A DNA stretch of 64,000 nt, from positions 558,001-622,000 of the forward strand of contig BLAL01000068.1 in assembly GCA_015698045.1 (NCBI GenBank), written 5' to 3'. Both the position numbers and the translations under genes were made by a program. Below are positions 1 through 10,740 of this stretch, one piece after another (positions within the stretch are counted from its first letter, which is position 1; each line of letters begins with the position of its first letter). The notes under the pieces were generated by a model that searched no databases, had not been told where the DNA came from, and saw nothing but the letters and a program-made list of their open reading frames with translations. The DNA is from Rhizophagus clarus. Its lineage: Eukaryota > Glomeromycota > Glomeromycetes > Glomerales > Glomeraceae.

Positions 1-832
1 GTGTGACTGCGGCTTGTACATGTCTTCCAAACCACGTTCATATTTAACTTTATTTCGAAGAAAATTTTTTTCACACTGTAGATCAAGTACAAATCAAATC
101 AGAGGAAATCACAGCCACACCACAGATCGGCGGAAAACTTTGTGTATTAAATTACATTTTTAGGACATTTAATGTTGATTATTTCATTCTTTTACAGTTT
201 AAGTGATATAGACAAAATTACATTGTTGCTTTGCCAGATTTTTCGGAATATAAATTCCACCATCTTATCAAGCGGAATTACATAATCTCAAATTAAATAA
301 TGTTTTATTTTTTTAACCATCAATCCATCATTGGTCGTGCACCTTTTGCATATGGAACGTATCCGCGAACAAAGATTTAGTATTCTTTTTTATCTATGTT
401 TGCAACATAATTCTTTCTGAGTGTAGGAGATCTAAAATAATTGAGAACCAAAGCTCTTTGAATTGATTTGACCATCATGTGCGACAGACTGATCTGTGCA
501 ACGTGGTAATCTCACATATATCATTCCGTGAAACGCCAAGCCAGAATAGGAAGGACCCAAGTAAACATTATTGGTTATAAAATAAACTCATTCGGGTAAA
601 CAAGAAAATCATTCTAATAAACGCTAAACATATTTACAAGATAGGGGGTTATGAAATGTAAGCAGAAAATTGCTAAGACAATCGAATATTCATTCGGTTT
701 CAAAATAATTGTTTGGGTACGTCTAAAAAAAAATTAAATAATTTTTCATTTACACAAACTTAATTAAATCTGTTTCATATCTTTCCTAAATCTTGATGAC
801 ACAAACAATATTGCAGAATTGTCCCGTTAATA

Positions 833-881
<49 letters not shown>

Positions 882-1558
882 AAAAAGTTCAATTTGAAAT
901 AAATAAATTAGTGTAATGTTATATATATAGTGTATAGATGTCAAATTTATTCTTTTCCGAATTCCAAAGTTTAATTCGATACTTCTGTTATCCCTGCATC
1001 CGTACAGATAATGGATAGCAGATATTCGTTTTATTATTTTAAATAATAATATTCACGGGGATAATTCCGGATCGCCTCTTGGATAATAAATTCTGGAATT
1101 GTAAGTTAAGGAAGAGGAAGGTCCATTTTGTGAACGTTTTAATATTCTTTTCTTTAGTGATTTACATTAACTGAAAAAGGATCGGTCAAAGGCAAATTAA
1201 TTCGGAATTTTAGCAAGTTTAACTTTTTAAACAAAATGTTATATCGATGTAATTTAGGAATTTACTCAAGAATAAAAAAATAAATTTAAGAACATAAATA
1301 TTTCTGTTATCCACGTGTTTTATTATTGGGAAAATTTCGTTTAATTTACTCATTAATAAAGAAATGAACTCGAGTGACGTTTTAAAAACCAAAGAAAAAA
1401 AAATTAATTTCTGCCTCTTTCCAATTTTAATAACCATTTGTGAGTATTTTTATTGAGTTTTTTAAAATGTAAAGGATCCTGGATATTTATAATCAATAAC
1501 ACTATTACAAAAATTTCATACTCATCACTGTTATCAAACTTATACTTTTATTAATAAT
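1..1558. repeat. Segmental duplication, copy A
   Basis: This stretch aligns along its length with 17107-19045, in the same orientation. Both begin with the same words (GTGTGACTGCGGCTTGTACA) and both end at TTATTAATAATT. Differences are small indels, a poly-A run that is long here (about 834-879) and short in copy B, about 96 bp present only here near 1112-1200, and about 415 bp present only in copy B. In copy B this DNA begins just upstream of the secreted ML-domain gene, so a second ML-domain gene may lie left of position 1 (inference). Homology stops where the tail of a LINE fragment begins. No gene is supported inside. Confidence 0.9.
834..879. repeat. Long poly-A homopolymer
   Basis: An uninterrupted A run of about 45 bases lies at the same place in the duplication where copy B has only a short A run broken by a G. 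It is a length-variable mononucleotide tract and prone to assembly error. Confidence 0.9.
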
Positions 1559-1785
1559 TATTTATTTATTTATTGTTAGAGACCAACTCGTGTTATTACA
1601 AATTGTAGAAAAATTAGAATATAATCTATGAAAATAAAACTATTAACTAAATCATGTAAAAACTAAACCCCTGCCAGCAGTGGACGTCAGCCTGTATTGT
1701 TACGTTATACAAGCAATGACCGAGTATAGTGAAGCCCTAAGCTGTTAAAGTAGAGTTCCTTGAACTCTGGATAAGACACTTCCAA
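1556..1785 (-). mobile_element. 5'-truncated LINE, 3' end only (minus strand)
   Basis: Read on the minus strand, this is the 3' untranslated end of the full-length LINE at 27366-36106. Shared parts include the words around TACTCGGTCAT, the AGGCTGACGTCC block and the terminal TAACAATAAATAAATAAAT tail, here seen as TTTA repeats at 1556-1575. Homology may extend faintly to about 1840. It is a dead-on-arrival insertion that terminates the similarity between the two segmental duplication copies. Confidence 0.85.
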
Positions 1786-1859
1786 AGGAAACCATATTGT
1801 TCTTTTCAGCACAGCCAGCTCCACGTAAATACTGTCAGGTGGAGAATGATTAAACCTAT

Positions 1860-2940
1860 TTTAAATTGTAAAATTGGGATAAAATTAAAAGAAAAATGGG
1901 AATAAAAAATAAAACAGAGGATATTAATCACTCTGCTTAATAAGTGATGAAGGTTTGACACGTTTGGAGTCAATCGTGTCTGAAAGTAGGGGCTGATCGA
2001 TTAAATTGGTGAACTTTGGAAGAAGTTGATCGGGAGGATATTGACAGTAATAATATTGAGAGAGGTCCCCAAGTCCTACGTGTTCATAACCATACATTAG
2101 TTCGTCAAATATTTAATACGTTTGTGATTGATAATGTCATCGTGAGAGGAGGAAATCCATTTTTTAAAGTGGGCCTTGAATGTAAATGGGCAGGAGGGGA
2201 GCGAAGAAATTTCATCATCATGACCCTTTTCCTGTAACTTCATTGTGTGACTTGTTAAAAATCTTTGGAAGACGTCTACGCATCATGTGATAAAGGTGAA
2301 TACTACTCCTAGCGGAATGATCTTAGGTATCTTCCATTGTCTGATCATCAGAATGTTGTATATATGGCTTGGTCAAATTACTAAGTTGCTGATGCAAATG
2401 AGTTGATAGTAAGACCGTATTGTTAATTTGTGTCTGCTTATAGTGAAATTCATCGAGGTTCGCAACGTTGTGATCAGAAATAAGTTGGAGTTCTTTGCAG
2501 TATTGTTCTTCATCTTTTTCTTTGGCTTATAGGTATTGAGCTTGTTCATGATAAGCTTGTTTCATTAGGAATGTTATATTGGTTCAGATCTGTAGTAATC
2601 TGCGATTTTAGCAAATTGCCGCTTTTTTTTATGCAATTTTATTAAGAATCTGCACAATATTGCAAGAATTATTTTTTTTTATTTTTTTAAAGATTTTTTG
2701 ATCAAAAATTTGTGATAGTCTCCAAAATTGCAGGTTTTTAAAAACACTTCACACAAAAATCTTTAGAGATCTTCGCATTTTCTGATAAACTTTATATAAA
2801 CTTTTTTTTATTTTGATAAACTTTAATACTTAGATTTTTAATAAACAATGTTTTTTTACAACACTTTAAAGAAATTATTTTTTTTTTTAAAAAAAAATGA
2901 TTTTTTAGCGCCATTTGAAGATACCAAAAAAAAGTTAATA
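1860..2940. other. Non-coding interval, no supported gene
   Basis: There is a short open frame at 2016-2237 (plus), but it lacks any recognisable domain and has no supporting gene structure. The remainder is T-rich. Nothing else is supported here. Confidence 0.5.
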
Positions 2941-2944
2941 TTTT

Positions 2945-3173
2945 TTAAAATTTATTAACGAATATTAACACTAACATTCATCATTTCTTTGAGTCTGGAA
3001 TACTAAAGAAAATTGTAGCATGCTGGTGTTGTTAAAGAATTTACTGTTATGCCCAGATTTTAAAGAATTAGTAGAAAAAATTCCACTTTTAATCACGAAG
3101 GTCATTCATGGTCTCTGGCTTCATTCAAAGGTATAATCTTTTTTTTTATTATTTTTGGTTTGATGAATGTTAT
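2945..3173 (+). repeat. Intron-like/exon-like repeat unit, left half (interrupted)
   Basis: This carries the same words as the array at 5.5-6.07 kb: TTAACGAATATTAACACTAACATTCAT (written here in parts: TTAACGAATATTA, CACTAACATTCAT), a donor-like AAAG|GTATAA at about 3130, then TGATGAATGTTAT. The sequence resumes as CTAAGTTTG and a T-rich stretch ending TTGTAG|GCTG at about 4695, on the far side of the 1.5-kb inverted-repeat element. The element therefore landed within one of these intron-like units. Confidence 0.6.
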
Positions 3174-4659
3174 CCCTATAAAAAAATTGCATAAGGAATT
3201 TATATGTTTTTTTATATGAAAAAAGTTATATGAATATTGTATAATTATCATATAATAAACATAGAATTTTCCGTAAAAAAAATATATGTAAAAAAATACA
3301 TGATACGGAAATCTGTCCAATTCTGTATCATAAAATTACGGTTTATATACTGAAAAATACTAAAAAATACATAAATAATACATTTTTTTAATGTAATTTA
3401 TAATATAAATTTTATTTAATTTTAATTTTTAAATAATAATATTTTCATTGAATATGTTTTATTATATTATTAAATCAATATTTAAATAATAAATAAATAA
3501 ATAATAATTTATTTAATACAAATATTTCATTTCTTATTATATTTCTTTAACTCTATTAAAACCAAACTCTCCTATACTGTACTATACCTACAATAATTCT
3601 AGAATTATCCTATGCTAGTTTCCAAGAGTTGACATTTCTACAAAAAAAAACATGAAAAAACAACCCACAAAAAGAAATCAACTCACAAGAAAATAAATCA
3701 GTCTGCAAAGAAAGAAATCAACCCACAAAGAAAGTAACCAACCCACAAAGAAAGAAATCAACCTGCGAAAAGGAAATTACTTACAAAAAGAACTGACTTA
3801 TAACAGAGAAAAAGAAGTCTCAAAACTGATCTACTACAAAAAGAGAAACTAAGAGAAACTAAATTACCTACAAAAGTAAAAAAAAAAAAGAAAAGTTCTT
3901 ACAAAAAAAAGAATGAACTAACTCACAAAAAGAAAAGAAATCTAAACCTGATCTTTAAGAAGAAAAAGACTCTCACCCTATAAGAAAATTAAACAAAAAT
4001 ATTAACTTCAATGTAAAAAAATTATCTTTAATGAAAAAAAATATTTTACAAAGAAAGGGAGCAAGGTGCGTGGGTGGAAAATGAATAATAAAAACAAAAA
4101 AAAATTTTAACAAAGTTGGGAAAAATAAAGAGAAATAAAAATAGGGAATAAAAAATAGAAAGAACTAAAAATGAAAACTTTTTTAAAAAAGTGGAAAAAA
4201 AAAATTTTTTTAAAAAAGGAGGGGTTGGGAATAAAGAGTAGAGTAGAAAGAAAAAACTTATTATTTTTTATTAAAAGAAAGGAGTAGCGTGTAAGAAAAT
4301 CAAAATTTTTTTAAAAAAAAAGTTAGAGGGAGAAGAGAGAAAAAAAAAATATGGGAAATAAAAAAAGGAGGGTATAAATAAAAAATGGAAAGGGAAACAA
4401 AAAATGTATCATAACAAAACAATAATCATGTGATCACATGTTATGATACCTGATACGAAGTGACAATAAAATTATTAAGTTTAAAAATTCTGTATAAATT
4501 CCGTATAGGCGTATATATTCTGTATATATTAATTTTTTTGAAAAAATGTTCAAAAATGAATTGTGTATTAAATATACAGAATTGTCATATGGAATCTACA
4601 AAAACATATGATAAATATATATGAAACACATCATTTTCGTATACAGATTTCTTATAGGG
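3174..4659. mobile_element. CCCTATAA inverted-repeat element with TAT target duplication
   Basis: The left end is CCCTATAAAAAAAT and the right end is its inverted counterpart ATTTCTTATAGGG. Both ends are flanked by TAT (3171-3173 and 4660-4662), a 3-bp target-site duplication. The interior holds no credible transposase frame, so it is non-autonomous. It contains an A-rich minisatellite and long A-rich low-complexity DNA. Removing it restores the sequence TGAATGTTATCTAA, which recurs at 5544-5557 in an uninterrupted unit of the nearby array. The termini match those of the elements at 23862, 50335 and 53162. Superfamily is unresolved: 3-bp duplications fit CACTA-like or PIF/Harbinger-like elements. 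Confidence 0.75.
3655..3795. repeat. A-rich minisatellite, unit near AACCCACAAAGAAAGAAATC
   Basis: About five to six degenerate tandem copies of a 22-24 bp unit lie inside the inverted-repeat element. The clearest are the consecutive copies at about 3719-3765. Confidence 0.7.
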
Positions 4660-4919
4660 TATCTAAGTTTGATTTTTTATTTTTATATCTTGTAGGCTGA
4701 AAAAAGGTTTCTTGTTAAACTGGAACTTTTTTGCGGCAATTTTGATTAGTCTCAGTATTGGTCATAGTCATATGACTTCAAGATTGGTTGATAATTTCTT
4801 AAAAAAATTTCAACCATTTTTTCTATTTTCAAAATATGAATGTTTTAGCATTTCAAAAGAGTTTCAGCTGGAAATCTTAGATGGCTCCATAAGTTTTAGT
4901 ATATTTTTGACATAAATTT

Positions 4920-5260
4920 GATATATGTATTCTTACAAAAAAAAGGAACTTTAGAATTAGAGTAAGTGGGTTTTTTTGCGAACACTTTATTTATATATAA
5001 TTAATAAGTTCATCCAGTTCTTCGCCAGTTCTAAAGTCCTGTAAAAAAAAGAAAGAAACGTTAGCAACATTTCATAAAAAAATATATATATATATATTAC
5101 AAGAAAAAAAAATACTTACCTTTTCGCTAATTCCAAAGTTTATTATTGGTAATGCTACAGCCACTTTGGTATAATTCAAAAGTTTTAATATAAAACATTC
5201 AAAATATTTTTTTTTTATTATTAATTTTATTTAATAAGCGTTAGCTAATGTTTGTTCTTA
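4920..5260. other. T-rich non-coding interval with intron-like words
   Basis: No gene is seen. Words such as GCGTTAGCTAATGTTTGTTC followed by TTTTCATAG|GTTCAGAAC at 5228-5275 mark another degenerate intron-like unit. Confidence 0.4.
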
Positions 5261-5302
5261 CTTTTCATAGGTTCAGAACACTGAACATGTGGTTGTAATT
5301 AT

Positions 5303-5482
5303 AGATGCCACCCAAATTCAAAATAATTTGGGATTATGGCAGCCCAAATGTACAAATCCAAATTAATTGACAAATTACATATATAAATTTTGCAATTTGT
5401 ACATTTGGAATTTGGGAATTATAACTGTCAAAATGTACAAATTAATTTGGGATTTACTTAAAATAATTTGGGTGGCATCTAT
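5303..5482. mobile_element. Palindromic MITE with TA flanks
   Basis: The terminal inverted repeats GATGCCACCCAAATT and AATTTGGGTGGCATC are each bordered by TA. The interior repeats the motif AATTTGGGAT and its complement, so the roughly 180-bp element could fold as one long hairpin. TA flanks suggest a Tc1/mariner-type non-autonomous element (inference). Confidence 0.75.
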
Positions 5483-5534
5483 AGTTGGGATTCCTTTTTA
5501 AAAGTAATTTTGAAAAAAATTAAATTTTTTTTAT

Positions 5535-6070
5535 TTACTTTAATGAATGTTATCTAATGTTCATTTCATTTTTTTTAGGTCTAGAAAAAGCAGATCGCAG
5601 TATTTCAAAGGTAAAAAACTTCAAAATAGTTTTTTTTTTATTTTTTATTTAAATAAATATTACTAACATTTGTTTTTTAATTTTTTTTGCAAGTCCAGAA
5701 TGCCAAGCCAGTTCCAAATTCCATTTTGAAGGTAACTTCAAAAAATCATTTTTTATCTTTATTTCAACGAACATTAATGTTCATTTTTACTTTTTATAGG
5801 TTTAAAATTCCATTTTGAAGCAGACTGGTGTATTTTGAAAGTGAAAATAAATTTTGAAATTTATAATTTTTTTAACAAACATTACTAACATTCATTTTTA
5901 TTTTTTATTTTTTATTAGATCCAGATGAAGCCTGGATTCTATTCGAAGATAAGCCTTTGAATCCTTTAATTTATTGTTTTATTTAGCAAATGTTACTGAC
6001 ATTCAAAATTTTTATTTTTAGGTTCAGACATTCCATTTTGAAGGCTGGACTCTATTTGAAGGTGAACCTT
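5535..6070 (+). repeat. Tandem array of ~110-bp intron-like/exon-like units
   Basis: Five successive units each contain an AG-terminated pyrimidine tract, a 30-45 base exon-like block, and a donor-like GTAAA/GTAAC/GTGAA. Exon-like blocks are at 5579-5610, 5694-5731, 5800-5840, 5919-5955 (donor mutated) and 6022-6061. The core ATTCCATTTTGAAG recurs. Intron-like parts carry ATTACTAACATTCATTT, which resembles a fungal TACTAAC branch site. Spacing between block starts is 115, 106, 119 and 103 bases. It may be a real multi-microexon transcript or a satellite carrying splice-like signals; sequence alone does not decide. Confidence 0.6.
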
Positions 6071-6099
6071 CAATTTTTTTTTATTTTTATTTATGCTTT

Positions 6100-6960
6100 A
6101 TTAAATGAAACGAGTGAGCATAACAGAAATTTGATTTTATTGGTTGATCAGCAAAGATTCTGATTGGCTGAATTAAATGGTATCGTGACACCAATTCTCA
6201 AGTTGGCGATAGTATGTTTTTGACTGACAAATTATTGCCGATCATTTTCCAAATTAATGTACTTTTTCGCTTAATTTGGAAATTGTTGTATGATCTTCAA
6301 GCATTTTTTCATGAAAGTGGAAATGCGCAATGTGAACTTTAAAGTTGAAATTTATATAGCTATTTAATTGCAATATGCAATGCAATAGCAATGCAATAGC
6401 AATGCATATGCATATGCATATGCTGCCATAGCTACAGTATATCTATCTATACGCTATTTTTTTTCAAAAATAAAAGTGATGATTATTTGCATTATGCTAT
6501 ATTGCATCTTTTGATATCATTAGAATAAAATTGCAAAAAAAGCACTCCTGTGCCACTTTTGTTGTTAATTATGTTTAACCATCAAGTAAACGATTTTGCT
6601 GCAAAAAATTGATTTTGTCGATCATAACGCAGGTAATTTGAGGTAAAAAAGCTGATCATTTAAAATAGTCACTATAGTAAAATAAATGATTTTTTTTATA
6701 TCATTTTTAATAAAAAACATTTTATTTTTGCAATAATAAAAAAAAAGTTTTTTTAATCATTTTTAATTAAAAACGATTTTAATCATTTATTTTTTCTAAT
6801 TATTTTTTTAAATAATTTCTTTTAGTCATCATAATAAAAACCATTAAATTGTTTTTATTATGAAAGAATCGATTTCAACAACTTTGTTAAAAATCATTTT
6901 TAATTAAAAAGTGCAAATTCTTCTTAATCATTTTCAATTAAAAACAAACAATTTTTAATT
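6100..6960. other. AT-rich non-coding interval
   Basis: No gene is supported. A short ATGCAATAGC / GCATATGCATATGC alternating stretch lies at 6367-6425. From about 6690 on, the DNA becomes repeats of ATCATTTTTAATTAAAAA that grade into the hairpin array. Confidence 0.5.
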
Positions 6961-7800
6961 AAACAATTAAAAAAAGCGTTTTTCTTTTAATTTAAATGCT
7001 TAAAAAAGGTTCTTTTTTAATTAATGTTTAATTAAAAAAAGGAATTTTTTAATTAATGTTTAAAAAAAAGCGTTTTCTTAATTAAACCCTTAAAAAAGTG
7101 TTTTTTTAGTTAAACGCTTAAAAACTTTTTCTGATTAAACGCCTAACAAAAAAGGCTTTTTTTTATTAATAAACGCCTAAAAAAAAGGCTTCTTTTTTTT
7201 TAATAAACGCCTAAAAAAAGGCTTCTTTTTTTAATAAACACCTAAAAAAAGCTAATTAGACTCTTAAGAAAAAAGTTTTTTTAATTAAGCGCTTAGAAAA
7301 AGCACTTTTTCCAATTAAATGCTTAAAAAATGCATTTCTATAATTAAATGCCTAAAAAATGCATTTTTTTTTAATTACAAACGCCTAAAAAAGACGTTTT
7401 TCAATTAAATGCTTAAGAAAATAGCGTATATTTTTAATTAAACGTTAATTAAATGCTTAAAAAAGCATCTTTTTCAATTAAGCGCTTAAAAAAGGCACTT
7501 TTTCTGATCAACCCGCCTAAAAAAAGCGTTTTTTAATTAAACGCCTAAAGAAAAGGCATTTTTTTAATCAAACGCTTAAAAAAAAGCGTTTTTTTCAATC
7601 AAGCGCTTAAAAAAGGCCCTTTTTCTGATTAAGCCGCCTAAAAAAACGTTTTTTTTAATTAAACGCCTAAAGAAAAGGCATTTTTTAAATTAAACGCTTA
7701 AAAAAGCGTTTTCTTTTTTAATCAAACGCTTAAAAAAAAGCATTTTCTTTCAATCAAGCGCTTAAAAAAGGCCCTTTTCTGATTAAACCGCCTAAATATT
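6960..7800. repeat. Hairpin-rich tandem array
   Basis: About twenty degenerate units of roughly 35-47 bp are present. Each holds a small inverted repeat with an A-rich loop, for example CGCTTAAAAAAAAGCG or GCCTAAAAAAAAGGC, separated by TTTTTAATTAA. Stem partners change together in several units (GCCT with AGGC, CGCTT with AAGCG). The array ends at the Helitron-like 3' terminus. Confidence 0.8.
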
Positions 7801-7819
7801 TAAAATTATTTGTGCTTGG

Positions 7820-7856
7820 GGGGGGACAAAGTCCCCCCGCAAACTGCATATTCTAG
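7820..7856 (+). mobile_element. Helitron-like 3' terminus (hairpin plus CTAG)
   Basis: A GC-rich hairpin (GGGGGGAC, loop AAA, GTCCCCCC; 7820-7838) in otherwise AT-rich DNA is followed by GCAAACTGCATATT and CTAG, then T. Helitrons end with a short hairpin upstream of CTRR and insert before T. The same layout recurs at 15062-15096. The 5' end of the element is not identified. Confidence 0.6.
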
Positions 7857-7859
7857 TTT

Positions 7860-8380
7860 TACAAAAAAGTTTCAAAAGAAATGATCATCTTTCATGACTC
7901 CAAGCCTTTCAAACCTTGCTCATGTAAATTTTGAGACTTTTAATTTACAAGAGGCCTAAATTTTATTATATATTTTAGTCTTTAAAAGTCATAAAACCAA
8001 TATACTAACTGTGTATAATACAAGGGTATTTCTCAAGTTACTTCTAGTAAAACTTGGTGGAATAAAGAGATCATAGAAATCAGTTTGCTTATTATGTTAG
8101 AATAACGACTAAAGAATATTCTGATGAAATTTTGTGTCAAACAGATGCTTCCTTAATGTGGCTCAATATAACATAACACGTAAGTACTATTGTAGCTATT
8201 GTATACGTTATATAAATAATTTGTATAACTAATAATCATTTAAGAAACTCTGTTATGCTAATGAAACATTTTAATACTAACATTTCATTTCCATTTAGAA
8301 GAATTTCAAGAGAAATACTTTGAAATTTTTCTTTTTTTATTTTTTTTTAACGAGTATTTTACTAATGATTGTTTCATATT
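7860..8380. other. Non-coding interval
   Basis: No gene or recognised repeat is seen until an intron-like word (TTTTACTAATGATTGTTTC, then TTTTTTAG|GTCCAGAACTCC) at 8351-8400, which resembles the 5.5-kb array. Confidence 0.4.
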
Positions 8381-8409
8381 TTTTAGGTCCAGAACTCCAT
8401 CCTGAGGTG

Positions 8410-8885
8410 CTGTATCACTAAACGCAAAAAAAATCTTATCAGAAAAAACACAAAATGTCACGCTCTGGTACTGCACGTGACACTCTGGATATTCTGACCG
8501 GACACCACCTCAGGCCAAACCATGTTACCTCAGATTCAATTATTCAACCCACTCACAGTCAACCTCCTCATTACTATTGTTACACCAAACTTAATAATGA
8601 TGACCAACGTACCATCATATACTGTTTGGGATCTAATTACCTTCATGTGGAATCTTGGATTTTGTATTTCAATTCCTCGAATTTTACTTCCTTATCCTAT
8701 CCAGAGTTCAGGGAACTCTACTTTAATTCACTATACTCGGTCATAGCTTGTATAACTTAACAACACAGGCTGACATCCACTGCTGGTAGGAGTTTAGTTT
8801 TTACATGATGTAGTTAATAGATTTATTTTCATAGATTATAGTCTAATTTTTCTACAATTTGTAATTACACGAGTTGGTCTCTAAC

Positions 8886-8914
<29 letters not shown>
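8410..8914 (+). mobile_element. 5'-truncated LINE copy (3' end)
   Basis: This aligns with the last ~490 bases of the full-length LINE (about 35600-36106). It includes the blocks TTCAGGGAACTCTACTTTAA, the TATACTCGGTCATAGC segment and the (AATA)n tail at 8886-8914. Divergence is substantial, with small deletions. A short frame at 8455-8760 is part of this untranslated end and is not a gene. Confidence 0.85.
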
Positions 8915-8916
<2 letters not shown>

Positions 8917-9278
8917 CTGGTCATGTTTTTTTCTCCTCCCAAATTGTGACCCCCCTGTATAATGTTAAATAAAAAATTGGCTTGGAATGACCTTATTTAG
9001 ATAAGTATTTACTAAATTTTCAAAAGTAGTTTTACTAATAAACATGTACTCCATTATGTTATTTATCTAAAAGTGATAAAGGATTTTTTCTACTTGTGTT
9101 TATTTTCTCAACATAACCTTTAAGTAGGTGTAAGTAATTTAGTCTGGGAGAGTCTGTATGAATGTGACTTTAAGTAGGGGCGTACTAAATAAAGAAATAA
9201 AAAATCATGCGTCAAATAATAACTAACATACCTCATTTGTTAACCGTCAAAATCTGAGTTACGTCAATTATAACTGCC

Positions 9279-9498
9279 CTAGCATTACTACGAAAAACAG
9301 TACTGGTCACATGATTATGAAAAAATTGTCATGCCCTGCCACGTTTTCATTGTTTATATTTATCTGAGAGACTTAGTTTTTTTCGACTTAGTAAAATCTT
9401 GTTCTTCACACATTAACTGTCACCACACTAATCACATGACACTGCATAACTCTACATAATGCGGGCCACCAGTGCTTTTTCGTGGGACTGCTAGGGTA
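9279..9498. mobile_element. MULE-type MITE
   Basis: Inverted termini (AACTGCCCTAGCATTACTAC on the left; GCTAGGGTAGTT on the right) match the ends of the large MULE at 27247-38922 (AACTACCCTAG...GTTCCCAC). TCAATTAT occurs just outside both ends, offset by about two bases on the right, and is a possible target duplication. The element has no coding capacity and is probably a non-autonomous relative of that transposon. Confidence 0.7.
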
Positions 9499-9504
9499 GT
9501 TCAT

Positions 9505-10740
9505 CAATTATCATTTAACACAAACTGATAGATGACGCACAACATTTACAAATATTCGTATAAATATATAATTAAAGTATCATTGGAATTGGATCTATGA
9601 TTATGATAAACTGAATGTTCTTGCAATATCAAATTTACAACACATTATTAACCATCATTTGTAAATAAAATTAAAGTATTTCCATTGCTTTTTAGATTAC
9701 AGAAACAAACATGCCTTTTTATCAACAATCAGTACTAGTTCCACTCCGTTTACATTCAAGATTCAAAGCTTTCTAAATAGTACATGCAAATTTACCTGAA
9801 TTTTACATAAATCAATTTTTGACATGGTAAATCAACAGTAGAGTATGGGTCAGTTGACCTGATAAAAAAAATATGAAATTTGAATGTTTGTTAACAATTT
9901 GTAAGTAAGTTCTTTATAGTGAAAACTTTTTTATCCCATTTTTTTCTTATATTTAGAAGTAAAATTTTATCCTAAAAATAATATAAAAAGATGCAAAATT
10001 CTGAAACCTTTTTTTTTTTTTTACTTATTATTATTATTATTATTCTATGAATATTTCATTTTGATGTAAATTAAACAATAAATATTGAAACTTTAAGCTT
10101 CTCAAGAAACATTAGCAGTTAATATGAATCTTTCTATAAACAATGATTCATTATTAAATACATTAAATTAGGTTAAACTTTATAAAAAAATTCATGACAA
10201 AATTTTCCAAACAATATTATTTATTTATTATATAAGTGGTAATTTTAAAATTATTTAGCGTAAAGAAGATTTTGAAGTGATTAGATCATTTCTAAATTAA
10301 TCGACTTTTTCACTCAATTTGGATTTTCGGTTGTACTGATCTTCAAGACTCAATATAAAATCGTCCAAATTAGGAAATGCGCAATGTGAACTCGAGAAAT
10401 GCGTTTTATAATAATGCTTAAAGCTTAAAGCATTTATGCCTAATGATTAATGCATATGCTTATGCTTAGGCTTCTTTTGACATCAAAAGAGTAAAATCAT
10501 GATTTAGGCCTTCCTGTGCCACTTTCATTGCATGTTTAGTTGAGTCATCAAATAATAGGTTTTTGTAAATTTTTTTAATTTCGTTGATCCTACTTTTTAA
10601 TTTCATTGATCCTATCAAGAAAACCATCAATTGTACCCGCTAAAAACAAAAGTTTATTAATAAATTCTGCCCAAAAAACAACCAGGACTAAAGAAAATTA
10701 TTAAATAGGTTATATTAGAGAAAGAAAAAAATAAACATAA
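9505..10740. other. AT-rich non-coding interval
   Basis: No gene, RNA or clear element is supported. It includes short runs of ATT repeats at about 10025-10045 and a stretch of TAATGC/CATATGC words at 10410-10465, similar to 6367-6425. Confidence 0.4.

Noticed and set aside
2016-2237. Plus-strand 73-codon frame
   Set aside because: No recognisable domain, no supporting exon structure; left as unsupported.
8455-8760. Plus-strand 101-codon frame
   Set aside because: It lies within a truncated LINE 3' untranslated end and is not part of LINE ORF2.
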